From: Actinomycetaceae bacterium
Lineage (GTDB): Bacteria; Actinomycetota; Actinomycetes; Actinomycetales; Actinomycetaceae
NCBI GenBank assembly: GCA_030532245.1
Contig: JAUNLN010000001.1
Coordinates: forward strand, 1-64,000
DNA length: 64,000 nucleotides
Reading direction: 5' to 3'
The notes beneath the pieces were generated by a model. It saw nothing but the letters and a program-made list of their open reading frames with translations, was not told the origin of the DNA and ran no database searches. A program made the translations under genes and the position numbers. Below are positions 44,264-53,473 of this stretch, in pieces; position 1 is the first letter of the stretch; every line of letters begins with the position of its first letter.

Positions 44264-45784
44264 TTAACCCTCGAAGTGGGGCTGGAACCTCACGATTTCC
44301 CCGAACTCGGGCAAAACCACGTTCCAGCCCAACTCCTCCTTAATACTCTGCGCGAGTGCGTAAGCCGCGCGGTGCTCACCGTGCGTCAAGAAAATACCGC
44401 GCGGCTCCCTCCGCTCGGCAGACACCTCCCCGCCAGGAACCTCCTCGCGAGGTAACTCGTCGGCAGGCACTTCTTCGCCGGGAACCTCGTCGCTTGGCAC
44501 TTCCTCGGTTGAAACGTCATCCGGCTCCCCCACCTGGGCGAGCCAACGCAGAAGCTCATTCTTATCGGCGTGAGCAGAAAACTCCCTATCCTGCACAATC
44601 TGCGCGCGAACCGGCACATACCAGCCGTGCATCTTCACACTCGACGCGCCATCCACAATCTTCCGCCCGCGCGTGCCGCTCGCCTGAAAACCCGTAATAA
44701 TCAGGCAATTCTTAGCATCCGGAAGCAGCCTCTGCAGGTGGTGCAGCACGCGGCCACCCTCCAACATTCCCGAAGACGTCACGATAATGCACGGGCCTTT
44801 GAAAGTGTTGATCTTCTTCGACTGCTCCGTCGAAAGCATCTGCGAAAGGCGCGGCATGCCCATGAAATCCGAAACGTCGATCTCGCGGCGCATCTCCTCA
44901 TCCGCGAACTCCTGATACACATCCAGCGCCCGCAACCCCATCGGCGAATCCACGAATACGGGCAGCGACGGGATCCGCTCATCGCGCATCATCTCCACGA
45001 GCTGCGCGAGCACCGCCTCCGTACGATCAATCGCGAACGCGGGAATCAGCACCTTGCCCCCGCGAGCGGCCGTGTCTCGGATCGCGCGAGCCATGTCCTC
45101 GTGGGGTAGCTCCGGCGTTAAATGCGTGCGGTCGCCGTACGTGGACTCCATGATCACCCAGTCCGCCTGCGGCGTCTTGCCACGCGGCCGCAGCAGTGTG
45201 GGATCCTCGCGCCCCAGGTCACCCGAGAACAGGATGCGCTCGCCTGCAACCGTTAGCAGGATCGACGCTGAACCCAGGATGTGTGCCGCGTGAACCCAGC
45301 GGGCGCTGAACCCTCCAAAATCAATATCCCGATCGAATGGGACGGCCTTGAAGTGCTTGAGCGTTTTCTCCACGTCGTCTGGAGTGAATAGGGCGAGCGG
45401 CTCCTCGTGCTTCGAGTAACCGCCCTTTTGCGCGTTCCTCGCGTCTTGCAACTGGAGGTTTCCGGCGTCGCGGAGCACGATCTTCGCGAGCTCCACGGTT
45501 GCGGCCGTCGCCCAAATCGTCCCCTTAAACCCCTGTTGAACGAGGACTGGCAGGAAACCTACGTGGTCGGCGTGCGCGTGAGTGATCAGAATGTCCGAAA
45601 TAGTTGAGGGCGCGGGAATGAACTGCTCCCAGTTTTTCAAACGCCAATGCTTTTCACCCTGGTAAATGCCGGCATCAATAAGGATGTCTCGGTCCCCAAT
45701 CGAAAGTAAATATTTCGACCCCGTAACCGTGCCGACCGCACCCAAAAACTTGCACGTAACAACTGGCTTGGCATTCGTATTCAT
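44264..45784 (-). CDS. Beta-CASP metallo-beta-lactamase-fold ribonuclease/hydrolase with EVP repeat insert
   Basis: A 506-aa protein of the RNA-specificity MBL family. The metal site HAHADHVG is near residue 75, HILGS near 170 and SGDLGRED near 190. The beta-CASP domain (GKVLIPAFAIDRTEAVL, PVFVDSPMG, IIVTSSGMLEGGRVLHHL) and the RMMBL end (EFSAHADKNELLRWL...IFLTHGE) are present. Between these last two motifs is an insertion of about 30 residues built from EEVPxDEVPx-type pentapeptides, absent from typical homologues. The family includes CPSF-like endoribonucleases. Enzyme class is secure; RNA substrate is inferred. Confidence 0.9.
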   Translation of the reverse strand: MNTNAKPVVTCKFLGAVGTVTGSKYLLSIGDRDILIDAGIYQGEKHWRLKNWEQFIPAPSTISDILITHAHADHVGFLPVLVQQGFKGTIWATAATVELAKIVLRDAGNLQLQDARNAQKGGYSKHEEPLALFTPDDVEKTLKHFKAVPFDRDIDFGGFSARWVHAAHILGSASILLTVAGERILFSGDLGREDPTLLRPRGKTPQADWVIMESTYGDRTHLTPELPHEDMARAIRDTAARGGKVLIPAFAIDRTEAVLAQLVEMMRDERIPSLPVFVDSPMGLRALDVYQEFADEEMRREIDVSDFMGMPRLSQMLSTEQSKKINTFKGPCIIVTSSGMLEGGRVLHHLQRLLPDAKNCLIITGFQASGTRGRKIVDGASSVKMHGWYVPVRAQIVQDREFSAHADKNELLRWLAQVGEPDDVSTEEVPSDEVPGEEVPADELPREEVPGGEVSAERREPRGIFLTHGEHRAAYALAQSIKEELGWNVVLPEFGEIVRFQPHFEG

Positions 45785-45839
45785 TTAGGTCTCTCACCCT
45801 CAGTCAGACTAGAGAACTACCCCCAGTATGACCCACGCC

Positions 45840-45871
45840 ACACTATCGCGCGGGGCAAGCGCCCCGAGTGT
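45840..45871 (-). terminator. Hairpin after the 45.9 kb gene
   Basis: Nested stem ACACT...CGGGGC-AAGC-GCCCCG AGTGT between two parallel minus-strand genes. There is no T-run, so efficiency is uncertain. Confidence 0.55.
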
Positions 45872-45894
45872 CGAAAGTCGAGACGAAAATGCCG

Positions 45895-46431
45895 TTACGC
45901 GCGCCCGCCTCCATACCACTCCGCGGCCACGTCATTAACCACCGCGTTAACAGCCAGTGCATAACGCTCAACCATACGACTAAACTCCGGATCCGCACGC
46001 TTAACCCACTCGTCAAGCTCGTAAGGATCAAACGCGTGTTTAGGCTCGTCCGCCTCACGATCGCGTCCGGCCAGCATGTCAAAATACGTCAACGTGAAGT
46101 AACGGTTAGGCCCCTGCGCGGCGTCCTCCAGAACTAGCCACTTCCACACCTCTTCACGACACGGCCACGTCTGAGCCAGGCCGCCCTGTTCTTTGTACTG
46201 ACGGATAATTACGTCCAGAACAGGCGCTTCCAGCTCCGGCTTACCACTGAAGAAACTTCCTGCGGAATAGTCACGCAAGGCCTGAAACAGTGCGATTTTA
46301 AACTCAACCGCACTCATCCCCTTCACGATCGGGTTATAACCGTCGTAAACGCGGTCCACATCCCGCCTAGCGCGCGTGTAAAAATCTTCATAACTCGCGT
46401 ACCCAAGACGTTTGCCGTCCGCCCGTTCCAT
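45895..46431 (-). CDS. Conserved hypothetical protein
   Basis: The start at 46431 is chosen because GGGAGGG lies 8 nt upstream; the frame is open further to 46515 but that stretch is not protein-like. The product (178 aa) is soluble, rich in aromatic and charged residues (ASYEDFYTRARRDVDRVYDGYNP, WPCREEVWKWLVLED, AFDPYELDEWV), with no signal peptide or membrane segment. I do not recognise the family. It stands between the nuclease gene and tRNA-Leu and gives no functional clue. Confidence 0.65.
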   Translation of the reverse strand: MERADGKRLGYASYEDFYTRARRDVDRVYDGYNPIVKGMSAVEFKIALFQALRDYSAGSFFSGKPELEAPVLDVIIRQYKEQGGLAQTWPCREEVWKWLVLEDAAQGPNRYFTLTYFDMLAGRDREADEPKHAFDPYELDEWVKRADPEFSRMVERYALAVNAVVNDVAAEWYGGGRA

Positions 46432-46565
46432 AACCGTGCCCTCCCTCTGCGCGTCACAGCCACTCCGACTGCTCCACAAACTCCATGACACGATCGTAAT
46501 CGAACCAGCAACCAACGGAGTACAAAAACCTCACGCGCCCGGGCTGACAACGCCTCCAGGCATGC

Positions 46566-46590
46566 AAAAAGCCCCAACCGAAGCTGGGGC
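46566..46590 (-). terminator. tRNA-Leu terminator
   Basis: On the minus strand GCCCCAGC-TTCG-GTTGGGGC is followed by TTTTT, a strong intrinsic terminator 8 nt after the tRNA 3' end. Confidence 0.92.
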
Positions 46591-46597
46591 CATCTCG

Positions 46598-46681
46598 TGC
46601 GCGAAGGGGGACTCGAACCCCCATGCCCGCAAGGGCACACGGACCTGAACCGTGCGCGTCTACCAATTCCGCCACCCGCGC
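46598..46681 (-). tRNA. tRNA-Leu (anticodon CAG)
   Basis: 84 nt. Acceptor arm GCGCGGG pairs with TTCGCGC and the discriminator is A. The D-arm contains GGCGGAATTGGTAGACGC, the anticodon loop TTCAGGT gives CAG, the long variable arm TGCCCTTGCGGGCA is the class II feature of tRNA-Leu, and the T-arm is GGGGGTTCGAGTCCCCC. CCA is not encoded. Confidence 0.97.
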
Positions 46682-46823
46682 AAGACTAAAAGAGCATACC
46701 CAAAGAAACATCCTCAAGCAAATTCAACCGGCCCCCAGCAATCGCGATAATATGGCCAAAGTAGTACCGTTGGCTCCGAAACACGCTCGACACAAAATCG
46801 GACAACACAAAGAGGGGTGAACA

Positions 46824-47531
46824 ATGCGATTTCTCGACCGATTCGAATCGGCAGTAGAAAAAGGCGTACAAGGCACCTTCTCCAGACTATTCCGGTCAGA
46901 ACTCAAACCCGTAGACGTCAGCAGCGCCGTACGCAACGCCATGGACGACCACGTGCAAGAATACTCAAGCGACCGCGCCGTCGCACCCAACCACTACACC
47001 GTACGCGTCGCCCCCTCCGACATGAAACGCCTCGAAGAAATCGGCCTCGACATCCTCAGCGCCGAAGTCGAAAACACGGCACGCAACCACGCCGAAGAAA
47101 ACAACTTCGCACTCGTCGGCCCCGTACACGTCGAAATCGAAGAAGGCCACGAAGAACTCACCGGCCACCTCGAAATCGAAGTCGGCACCAAACGCGGAGC
47201 CGTCGCCCCCGCAACCAGCCAAGTCGCCACCGAAACCAACCCCATCATCGACGTCGAAGGCGAACGCTGGATCCTCACCGAACCCGTAACCATCCTCGGC
47301 CGCGGCACCGACGCCGACATAACCATCGCCGACACCGGCGTCTCCCGCCGACACCTCGAACTACGCAAAACCTCCGACGGCGTCATCGCCTCCGACCTCG
47401 GCTCCACCAACGGCCTCTACGTCGAAGGCCACAAAGTCGATGCAGCCACCCTCGTCGACGGCAACCAACTCGTCATCGGACGCACACGCATCCTATTCTG
47501 GACCTCACCAGCAGAGGAGCAATATAAATAA
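46824..47531 (+). CDS. fhaA: FhaA: DUF3662 plus FHA domain protein
   Basis: Cytoplasmic phosphothreonine-binding adaptor (235 aa). The N-terminal DUF3662 (FhaA_N) domain shows RFLDRFESAVEKGVQGTFSR and the C-terminal FHA domain shows ILGRGTDADITI, SRRHLEL, and DLGSTNGLYV. In mycobacteria FhaA binds kinase-phosphorylated partners at the growing wall. The linker between domains is short compared with the long, low-complexity linker of the mycobacterial protein. It is first gene of the seven-gene kinase/cell-wall cluster; its TAA abuts the fhaB ATG. Confidence 0.96.
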   Translation: MRFLDRFESAVEKGVQGTFSRLFRSELKPVDVSSAVRNAMDDHVQEYSSDRAVAPNHYTVRVAPSDMKRLEEIGLDILSAEVENTARNHAEENNFALVGPVHVEIEEGHEELTGHLEIEVGTKRGAVAPATSQVATETNPIIDVEGERWILTEPVTILGRGTDADITIADTGVSRRHLELRKTSDGVIASDLGSTNGLYVEGHKVDAATLVDGNQLVIGRTRILFWTSPAEEQYK

Positions 47532-48020
47532 ATGGCCTCTGACCTTGCGTTTACACTCTTCCGGCTCCTATACCTCCTACTCCTATGGGTCGTCGCACTC
47601 GGAGCCGTATCACTACTGCGCCAAGACATCTTCGGCACAGTCGTAACCCCCCGCGGCAAAGGACGCAAACAAGCCGACCAACACCTCGCCGAATCCAAAC
47701 GCAAACGCAAACGCGGCGCAGCCCCCACAATGCCCGACAAACTCCTCATCACCGGAGGCCCCCTCGTCGGCACCGCCATGAAACTCGGCAACGCCGACAT
47801 CACCATCGGCCGCTCACCCGCCTCCACCCTCGTAATCGACGACGAATACGCATCATCACGCCACGCCCGCCTCCACCTCGACAACGAAGGATGGTGGATC
47901 GAAGACCTCGGCTCCACAAACGGCACATTCGTAGACGACGAACGCATCATCGAACCCCGCCGACTCAGCTTCGGCCAAAACGTGCGCATCGGCCGAACCA
48001 CCTTCGAGTTGGTGAGCTAA
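47532..48020 (+). CDS. fhaB: FhaB/FipA: membrane-anchored FHA protein
   Basis: A 162-aa protein with one N-terminal membrane helix (LAFTLFRLLYLLLLWVVALGAVSLL), a basic linker and a C-terminal FHA domain (TIGRSPASTLVI, SSRHARLHL, DLGSTNGTFV). It recruits phosphorylated proteins to the septum and pole in mycobacteria (FipA). The stop codon overlaps the start of the phosphatase gene by one base. Confidence 0.96.
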   Translation: MASDLAFTLFRLLYLLLLWVVALGAVSLLRQDIFGTVVTPRGKGRKQADQHLAESKRKRKRGAAPTMPDKLLITGGPLVGTAMKLGNADITIGRSPASTLVIDDEYASSRHARLHLDNEGWWIEDLGSTNGTFVDDERIIEPRRLSFGQNVRIGRTTFELVS

Positions 48021-49357
48021 TGTCCGTCGAATTCCGCTTCGCCGCACGCTCAGACGTAGGCCTCGTACGCAAAAACAACCAAGACTCCGGCTACGCCGGC
48101 CCCCACCTCCTCATCCTCGCCGACGGCATGGGCGGACCCGCCGGCGGCGACATCGCCTCCTCCGTCGCAGTCGCACACTTCGCACCCCTCGACACCGACG
48201 ACCACCCGGCAGAACAAATGCTGCCCCTCCTGCGCAACGCACTAAACGCAGCACACGACGAACTCGTCGAACGCTCCCAAGTCGACCGCGACCTCAAAGG
48301 CCTTGGCACCACGTGCATCGCACTCATGCGCTCCGGCTCCAAACTCGCCATGATCCACATCGGCGACTCGCGAGCCTACGTGCTCCGCGACGACACCCTC
48401 ACTCAGGTGACGACCGACCACTCGTTCGTGCAATACCTCGTACAAACCGGCCAAATCACGCCCGAAGAAGCCGAAAACCACCCGCAGAGATCCGTCGTGC
48501 TACGCATCCTCGGCGACTCCACCTCAGACGTCGTACCCGACGAATCCATCCGCGAAGCCGTGGTCGGCGACCGCTGGCTACTATGCTCCGACGGGCTCTC
48601 CGGCGTCGTCTCCCCCGACACCATCATCGAAACCCTCGCCACCATCGACGACCCCGGCGAATGCGCCGAAGAACTCATCTCCCTCGCCCTACGCGGCGGC
48701 GGCCCCGACAACATCACCTGCGTAATCGCCGACGTCGTACCCGCCGGCACCACCGACGTTGAAACCCCACAAATCGTTGGCGCAGCCGCCATCGACCGCA
48801 ACCTCCCCAGCCGCGGAGGCTCCAGCGCAGCCGCACGCGCCGCCTCACTCGCAGCCTCCCTCTCACCGAGCGAAAACCTCCCCGACGACGAAGACGAGGA
48901 AGCACCCGCGCGCCGCTCCCTACTACTACCCTTCAGCACGCTCCTCGTCACACTCCTCGTAATACTCGGAGCTTGGGGCGGCTACCTTTGGTCACAAACC
49001 CAGTACTACGCCCAATTAGTAGATGACCAAGTTGTCATCCATCAGGGCATTCCGCAAAACATAGGGTCGTTCAAACTCTCCCACCCAATCGAAGTCACCT
49101 CCATCGCCGGCGAAGACCTCCTCCCCGTTGAGCGCACGCGCCTGCGCGAACCAGTGAGGCGCTCCTCCCGCGCAGAAATCGACTCCTACATCGAGTCTCT
49201 AAAGAAAAACGTGCAACAAAACAAGCCGACCACCCCCACCGAAACGGGCACCGGCAACGCGGGCGACCCCACGGGCACCACGAGCTCCACCGACACCACC
49301 GGCACCGAAGCCACGACACAATCGAACGCGACCCCTCCCACCACGAAGGGGCGGTGA
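48020..49357 (+). CDS. pstP: PP2C-type Ser/Thr protein phosphatase PstP
   Basis: A 445-aa membrane phosphatase that counteracts PknA and PknB. PPM signatures: RSDVGLVRKNNQDSG (metal Asp), ILADGMGGPAGGD, IGDSRAYV, LLCSDGLSG and GGPDNITCVIAD. A juxtamembrane linker precedes a membrane helix (STLLVTLLVILGAWGGYLW). A roughly 110-residue extracytoplasmic part ends in a Thr/Gly/Asn-rich tail. The start is ATG at 48020, overlapping the fhaB stop; longer upstream readings in this frame are antisense artefacts of fhaB's composition. Confidence 0.96.
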   Translation: MSVEFRFAARSDVGLVRKNNQDSGYAGPHLLILADGMGGPAGGDIASSVAVAHFAPLDTDDHPAEQMLPLLRNALNAAHDELVERSQVDRDLKGLGTTCIALMRSGSKLAMIHIGDSRAYVLRDDTLTQVTTDHSFVQYLVQTGQITPEEAENHPQRSVVLRILGDSTSDVVPDESIREAVVGDRWLLCSDGLSGVVSPDTIIETLATIDDPGECAEELISLALRGGGPDNITCVIADVVPAGTTDVETPQIVGAAAIDRNLPSRGGSSAAARAASLAASLSPSENLPDDEDEEAPARRSLLLPFSTLLVTLLVILGAWGGYLWSQTQYYAQLVDDQVVIHQGIPQNIGSFKLSHPIEVTSIAGEDLLPVERTRLREPVRRSSRAEIDSYIESLKKNVQQNKPTTPTETGTGNAGDPTGTTSSTDTTGTEATTQSNATPPTTKGR

Positions 49358-50755
49358 ATGGCTACCGTAACCATCTCGCCACCCAGGTCGCGCCCAATCG
49401 TTGAACTCCTGCTGCTCATGCTCTCCACAGCCGCAGGGCTCGGAGGCTACGCGCTTACCTCCATCAACCGCACCGAAGCGCTACCCGACAACATCCTGTG
49501 GCACGCAGGAATCCTCGTCGTCTTCGCCATCGTCGCCTACGTCGGCGTGCGCAAACTCGCGCCCCACGCCGACCCCGTCATCCTGCCCATGGCAGTCGGC
49601 CTCACCGGCATCGGCCTGGCCATGATCTTCCGCCTCGACGCCTCCTACAAACTCCTCAACGAATCGCTACCACCCGAAGACCAATACCCGATCGTCGGCA
49701 TGAAACAGCTGATTTTCGTAGGCATCGGACTCGCCGCGGCCGCGATCGTACTCATCTTCATCCACAACCACCGCATACTCAGGCGCTACACGTTCACGGC
49801 CATGGCCATCTCGATCGTGCTACTCATCCTGCCCCTCATCCCCGGACTCGGACAGGAACACTTCGGCGCACGCATCTGGATCTACATCGGACCATTCTCC
49901 GTACAACCCGCCGAATTCGTGAAGATAACCCTCGCCGTTTTCTTCGCCGGCTACCTCGTGAACAACCGCGACATGCTCACCGTTGGCGGCAAGAAAATCC
50001 TCGGCATCCGCCTGCCGCGAGCGCGCGACTTCGGGCCCATCCTCGTCACCTGGCTGGTCTCCGTGCTCGTACTGATTTTCCAGCGCGACCTCGGCACGTC
50101 GATCCTATTCTTCGGCCTGTTTGTGGCAATGATTTACGTCGCGACCGCGCGAGTTTCGTGGCTCGTAATCGGCGCAGTCATGTTCATTCCCGCCGCAATC
50201 GGCGCAGTCAAAGCCTTCCCGCACGTTGGCAACCGCATCAACGTGTGGCTCCACGCCTACGACAACGACGTGTACAACGCCATCGGCGGCTCCCACCAGG
50301 TAGTGCAAGGCCAATTCGGCATGGCCTCCGGCGGCCTCTTCGGCACCGGCTGGGGCCGCGGCTACCCCCAACTCGTGCCCTTCGCGCAATCCGACTTCAT
50401 CCTCTCCTCCCTCGCCGAAGAACTCGGCCTCACCGGCCTCATGGCCATCCTGCTCATGTACCTCATCCTCATCGAACGCGGCCTGCGCGCCGCCATCGGC
50501 GTTCGAGACGGATTCGGCAAACTCCTCGCCGCCGGCATCAGCTTCTCACTCGGCCTACAACTCTTCGTCGTACTCGGAGGCATCACCCGCCTCATCCCCC
50601 TCACCGGCCTCACCGCGCCCTTCCTCGCGCAAGGCGGCTCCTCAATGGTCGCCTCCTGGATCTCAGTCGCCATACTCCTACGCATCTCCGACGCCTCCAG
50701 GCGACCGCCCGTGCCCGCCGACCTCCCCTCAATCGAAGCAGGAGGCGCGGCGTGA
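49358..50755 (+). CDS. rodA: RodA/FtsW-type SEDS peptidoglycan glycosyltransferase
   Basis: A 465-aa polytopic membrane protein that polymerises lipid II. About 10-12 membrane helices are visible, with SEDS landmarks SVQPAEFVKITLAVFFAGYL (containing the conserved PAE-x-K), FQRDLGTSILFFGLF (catalytic Asp), and FAQSDFILSSLAEELGL. It starts immediately after the pstP stop and pairs with the class B PBP encoded next, the usual RodA-PBP synthase partnership. The C-terminal tail is short and hydrophilic. Confidence 0.95.
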   Translation: MATVTISPPRSRPIVELLLLMLSTAAGLGGYALTSINRTEALPDNILWHAGILVVFAIVAYVGVRKLAPHADPVILPMAVGLTGIGLAMIFRLDASYKLLNESLPPEDQYPIVGMKQLIFVGIGLAAAAIVLIFIHNHRILRRYTFTAMAISIVLLILPLIPGLGQEHFGARIWIYIGPFSVQPAEFVKITLAVFFAGYLVNNRDMLTVGGKKILGIRLPRARDFGPILVTWLVSVLVLIFQRDLGTSILFFGLFVAMIYVATARVSWLVIGAVMFIPAAIGAVKAFPHVGNRINVWLHAYDNDVYNAIGGSHQVVQGQFGMASGGLFGTGWGRGYPQLVPFAQSDFILSSLAEELGLTGLMAILLMYLILIERGLRAAIGVRDGFGKLLAAGISFSLGLQLFVVLGGITRLIPLTGLTAPFLAQGGSSMVASWISVAILLRISDASRRPPVPADLPSIEAGGAA

Positions 50756-52194
50756 ACAACCAAATCCGCAAACTCTACCTCGTGATCTTCGCGATGATGC
50801 TCTCCCTAGCACTCGCCGCGACGTACATCCAGTTCTACAAAGCGCCCAGCCTCAACGCGGACGCGCGCAACTCGCGCACCATCCTGCAAGCCGCCGAACG
50901 CGACCGCGGGCCCATCATCGTAAACGGCACCGCCATCGCCGAATCCGTGAAAATCCCTAACTCCAGGCGCTACGAACGCAGCTACCCCGCCGGCGACCTC
51001 TACGCGCACGTCACCGGCTGGTTCTCCACAAACCTCGGCTCCTCCAGCGGCCTCGAAGCCGCCGCCGATGAAATCCTCGAAGGCGACTCCCCCTCCCTTT
51101 GGACCCAGCGCATCCAAAACCTCCTCACCGGCCAAGAACGCAGGGGAGGCGGCATGAACCTCACCCTCGACGCAGGCATGCAAGAAGCCGCCAAAACTGC
51201 CCTCGCCGGCCGGGAAGGCGCCGTCGTAGCCATCGAAGCCAAAACCGGCGCCATCCGCGCCCTCTACTCCTCCCCCTCCTACGACCCCAACCAACTCTCG
51301 TCCGCCGACGGAGGCGCCGCCCTCGACTACTACCAGGCGCTCGACGAAGACCCCGCGCGGCCCCTCATCAATCGAGGCACAGACCGCTACGCGCCCGGAT
51401 CCGTCTTCAAAATCGTGACCGCCGCAGCCATGCTCGAATCCGGACTCACACCCGACTCGCGCGTCGAAGGGCCGGCCTCCTACCTGCTACCCGGCACCGA
51501 AACCTACCTGCCAAACATCACCGGCCTGCCCTGCGGCGACGGCAACCCAACCCTCACGGAGGCGTTCGCCCGCTCTTGCAACACGCCGTTCGCGGCCGGC
51601 GGCGTCGCCGTTGGAGCCAATGCGCTCAAAGCCAAAGCCGAAGCGTTCGGCGTAGGCGACGAACTCTCAATCCCGCTACCCGTCACGCCCTCCTTCTTCC
51701 CCGAAGAACTCGACGAAGCGCAAACCGCGCTCGCCGCCATCGGGCAGTCCGACGTACAAATGTCGCCCCTCCAAATGGCCATGATCGGCGCTGCCATCGC
51801 GAACGACGGCACCCAAATGAAGCCGTACCTCGTACACTCCATCGTGAACGCCGACCTCGAAGTCAAAGACACCACGGAACCCGAAGAACTCGCAAGGCCC
51901 ATCACGCCCGAAGTCGCCGCCCAGCTGCGCTCCATGATGATCGCAGTCGTCGAAACCCGCTACGGCACCGGCGGCACCATGTATCTTGGCGACCAAACCG
52001 TCGCCGCAAAAACCGGCACCGCCGAAGTTGGCGACCGCAACATCGCGTGGTCCGTCGCCTTCATCGCAAACGACAACCCCGTTGTCGTAGCCGTCGCCAT
52101 CCAAGGCGACGAACTCAACCCCTACGTCGGCGGCGGCACAGACGCCGGCCCCGTAGCCCGCCAAGTCCTCCAAGCAGGAGGTGCAAATGGCTAA
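50752..52194 (+). CDS. pbpA: Class B penicillin-binding protein PbpA
   Basis: A 480-aa transpeptidase that cross-links peptidoglycan. GTG start at 50752 overlaps the rodA stop, with GGAGG 6 nt upstream. An N-terminal membrane anchor (YLVIFAMMLSLALAATYI) is followed by a dimerisation-type domain and the transpeptidase domain with Ser217-x-x-Lys220 (SVFK), SxN at 275-277 (SCN) and KTG at 420-422. It matches actinobacterial PbpA in length and gene order. Confidence 0.95.
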   Translation: MNNQIRKLYLVIFAMMLSLALAATYIQFYKAPSLNADARNSRTILQAAERDRGPIIVNGTAIAESVKIPNSRRYERSYPAGDLYAHVTGWFSTNLGSSSGLEAAADEILEGDSPSLWTQRIQNLLTGQERRGGGMNLTLDAGMQEAAKTALAGREGAVVAIEAKTGAIRALYSSPSYDPNQLSSADGGAALDYYQALDEDPARPLINRGTDRYAPGSVFKIVTAAAMLESGLTPDSRVEGPASYLLPGTETYLPNITGLPCGDGNPTLTEAFARSCNTPFAAGGVAVGANALKAKAEAFGVGDELSIPLPVTPSFFPEELDEAQTALAAIGQSDVQMSPLQMAMIGAAIANDGTQMKPYLVHSIVNADLEVKDTTEPEELARPITPEVAAQLRSMMIAVVETRYGTGGTMYLGDQTVAAKTGTAEVGDRNIAWSVAFIANDNPVVVAVAIQGDELNPYVGGGTDAGPVARQVLQAGGANG

Positions 52195-53473
52195 CTACAG
52201 TGGCAAACTCCTCGGCGACCGCTACAAACTCGTACGCCAAGTCGCAACCGGCGGCATGGGAGAAGTGTGGACAGCGCGCGACTCCCTCTCCGGCAAACAC
52301 ATCGCCGCTAAAATCTTGAAACCCGAACTCACCGGGCAAACCACCTTCCTGCAACGCCTACGCATGGAAGCCAACAACGCCATGCAAATCCAGCACCCCA
52401 ACATCGCGGCAGTGCTCGACCACGGTGAAGAAGACGGCACCGGCTGGATCATCATGGAATACGTCGAAGGCCACCCCTTCAACGAGTACCTCCGCGGCGG
52501 CAACCGGATCGCACCCGACCAGCTACTTCCCGTACTCATCCAAACCGCGTACGTGCTTCAGGCCGCATCCGACCGGCAGGTGGTCCACCGCGACATCAAA
52601 CCCTCCAACATCCTCATAACACCAGAGGGCGTCGTTAAACTCACCGACTTTGGCATCTCCGTAACCCCCGGCCAAGCAACCATGACCGAAGCCGGCATGG
52701 TGATGGGCACCGCCCAGTACCTCCCTCCCGAACAGGCAATGGGCGACCCCGCCACACCCCTCGGCGACCTGTATGCACTCGGCGTAATCGCGTACGAGGC
52801 GCTCGCCGGCAAACGCCCGTTCACCGGCAAAACCCAGGTAGACGTAGCCTTCGCCCACGTGAACGACCCCGTACCTCCCCTGCCTTCGGACGTGCCGCCC
52901 GCGCTCGCCAGCGTGGTCATGCGCATGCTCAGCAAGAAACCCCAGGATCGCCCCAAAGACGGAGCCACACTCGCCAAAGAGCTCACCTCCGTCGCGCGCT
53001 CCCTCGGCCTTAGCACGAGCCCAAAACCCGTCTCGCTACCCACACCCGACGAAGCGCCGAGCACCCGCCTCACTTCAACAACTTCCATTCCGCGAACCGG
53101 AGCGCCCGCACCCGAGAAAACGCCCGCTGCACCCGACTTCCACCGCAGGAACAACCTGCGCGGCCGGGCCGGTTCCAGGCGAGCCGGTAGCCCACCGGGG
53201 CGCTCCAGCAGGCCTGGGCGCATGGCAAACAAGCCTCCTCGGCGCAAAATTACCGCAGCCGCGAACAACCCATATCGCCACGCTGAGACAGACCCCTACA
53301 CCCTGAAAATACAAGATTTAATAGTTGTCGCAATTGTTGCTTTAATAGCTTTCCTCCTAATTTGGATCGCTACCGCCACGACAGAAGCTACACCCCGTGA
53401 TACACAGGGGATTCCGGCACACAGCACACTAACGGAGGTTCAAGAATGGCTGACAACCATCTCCACCGCCTAG
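52187..53473 (+). CDS. pknA: Ser/Thr protein kinase PknA
   Basis: Membrane kinase (428 aa) that controls cell shape and division. Hanks-type motifs: glycine loop ATGGMGEV (20-27), Lys42, HRDIKPSN with catalytic Asp136, DFG 154-156, and MGTAQYLPPEQA. A 100-residue Pro/Arg-rich juxtamembrane region precedes a membrane helix (LIVVAIVALIAFLLIWIA) and a short outer tail without PASTA repeats, as usual for PknA. ATG at 52187 is chosen over a GTG two codons earlier because GGAGG is 5 nt upstream. It overlaps pbpA by 8 nt and pknB by 28 nt. Confidence 0.95.
   Translation: MANYSGKLLGDRYKLVRQVATGGMGEVWTARDSLSGKHIAAKILKPELTGQTTFLQRLRMEANNAMQIQHPNIAAVLDHGEEDGTGWIIMEYVEGHPFNEYLRGGNRIAPDQLLPVLIQTAYVLQAASDRQVVHRDIKPSNILITPEGVVKLTDFGISVTPGQATMTEAGMVMGTAQYLPPEQAMGDPATPLGDLYALGVIAYEALAGKRPFTGKTQVDVAFAHVNDPVPPLPSDVPPALASVVMRMLSKKPQDRPKDGATLAKELTSVARSLGLSTSPKPVSLPTPDEAPSTRLTSTTSIPRTGAPAPEKTPAAPDFHRRNNLRGRAGSRRAGSPPGRSSRPGRMANKPPRRKITAAANNPYRHAETDPYTLKIQDLIVVAIVALIAFLLIWIATATTEATPRDTQGIPAHSTLTEVQEWLTTISTA

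Noticed and set aside
47585..48019. An N-terminal extension of the phosphatase gene
   Set aside because: It overlaps fhaB in another frame and is compositionally abnormal; ATG 48020 gives the conserved PstP N-terminus and overlaps the fhaB stop as expected.
49498..50751. A reading frame open upstream of pbpA that would give an 898-aa protein
   Set aside because: The first part is Arg/His/Pro-rich antisense-like sequence overlapping rodA; the real pbpA begins at GTG 50752 with GGAGG and a membrane anchor.
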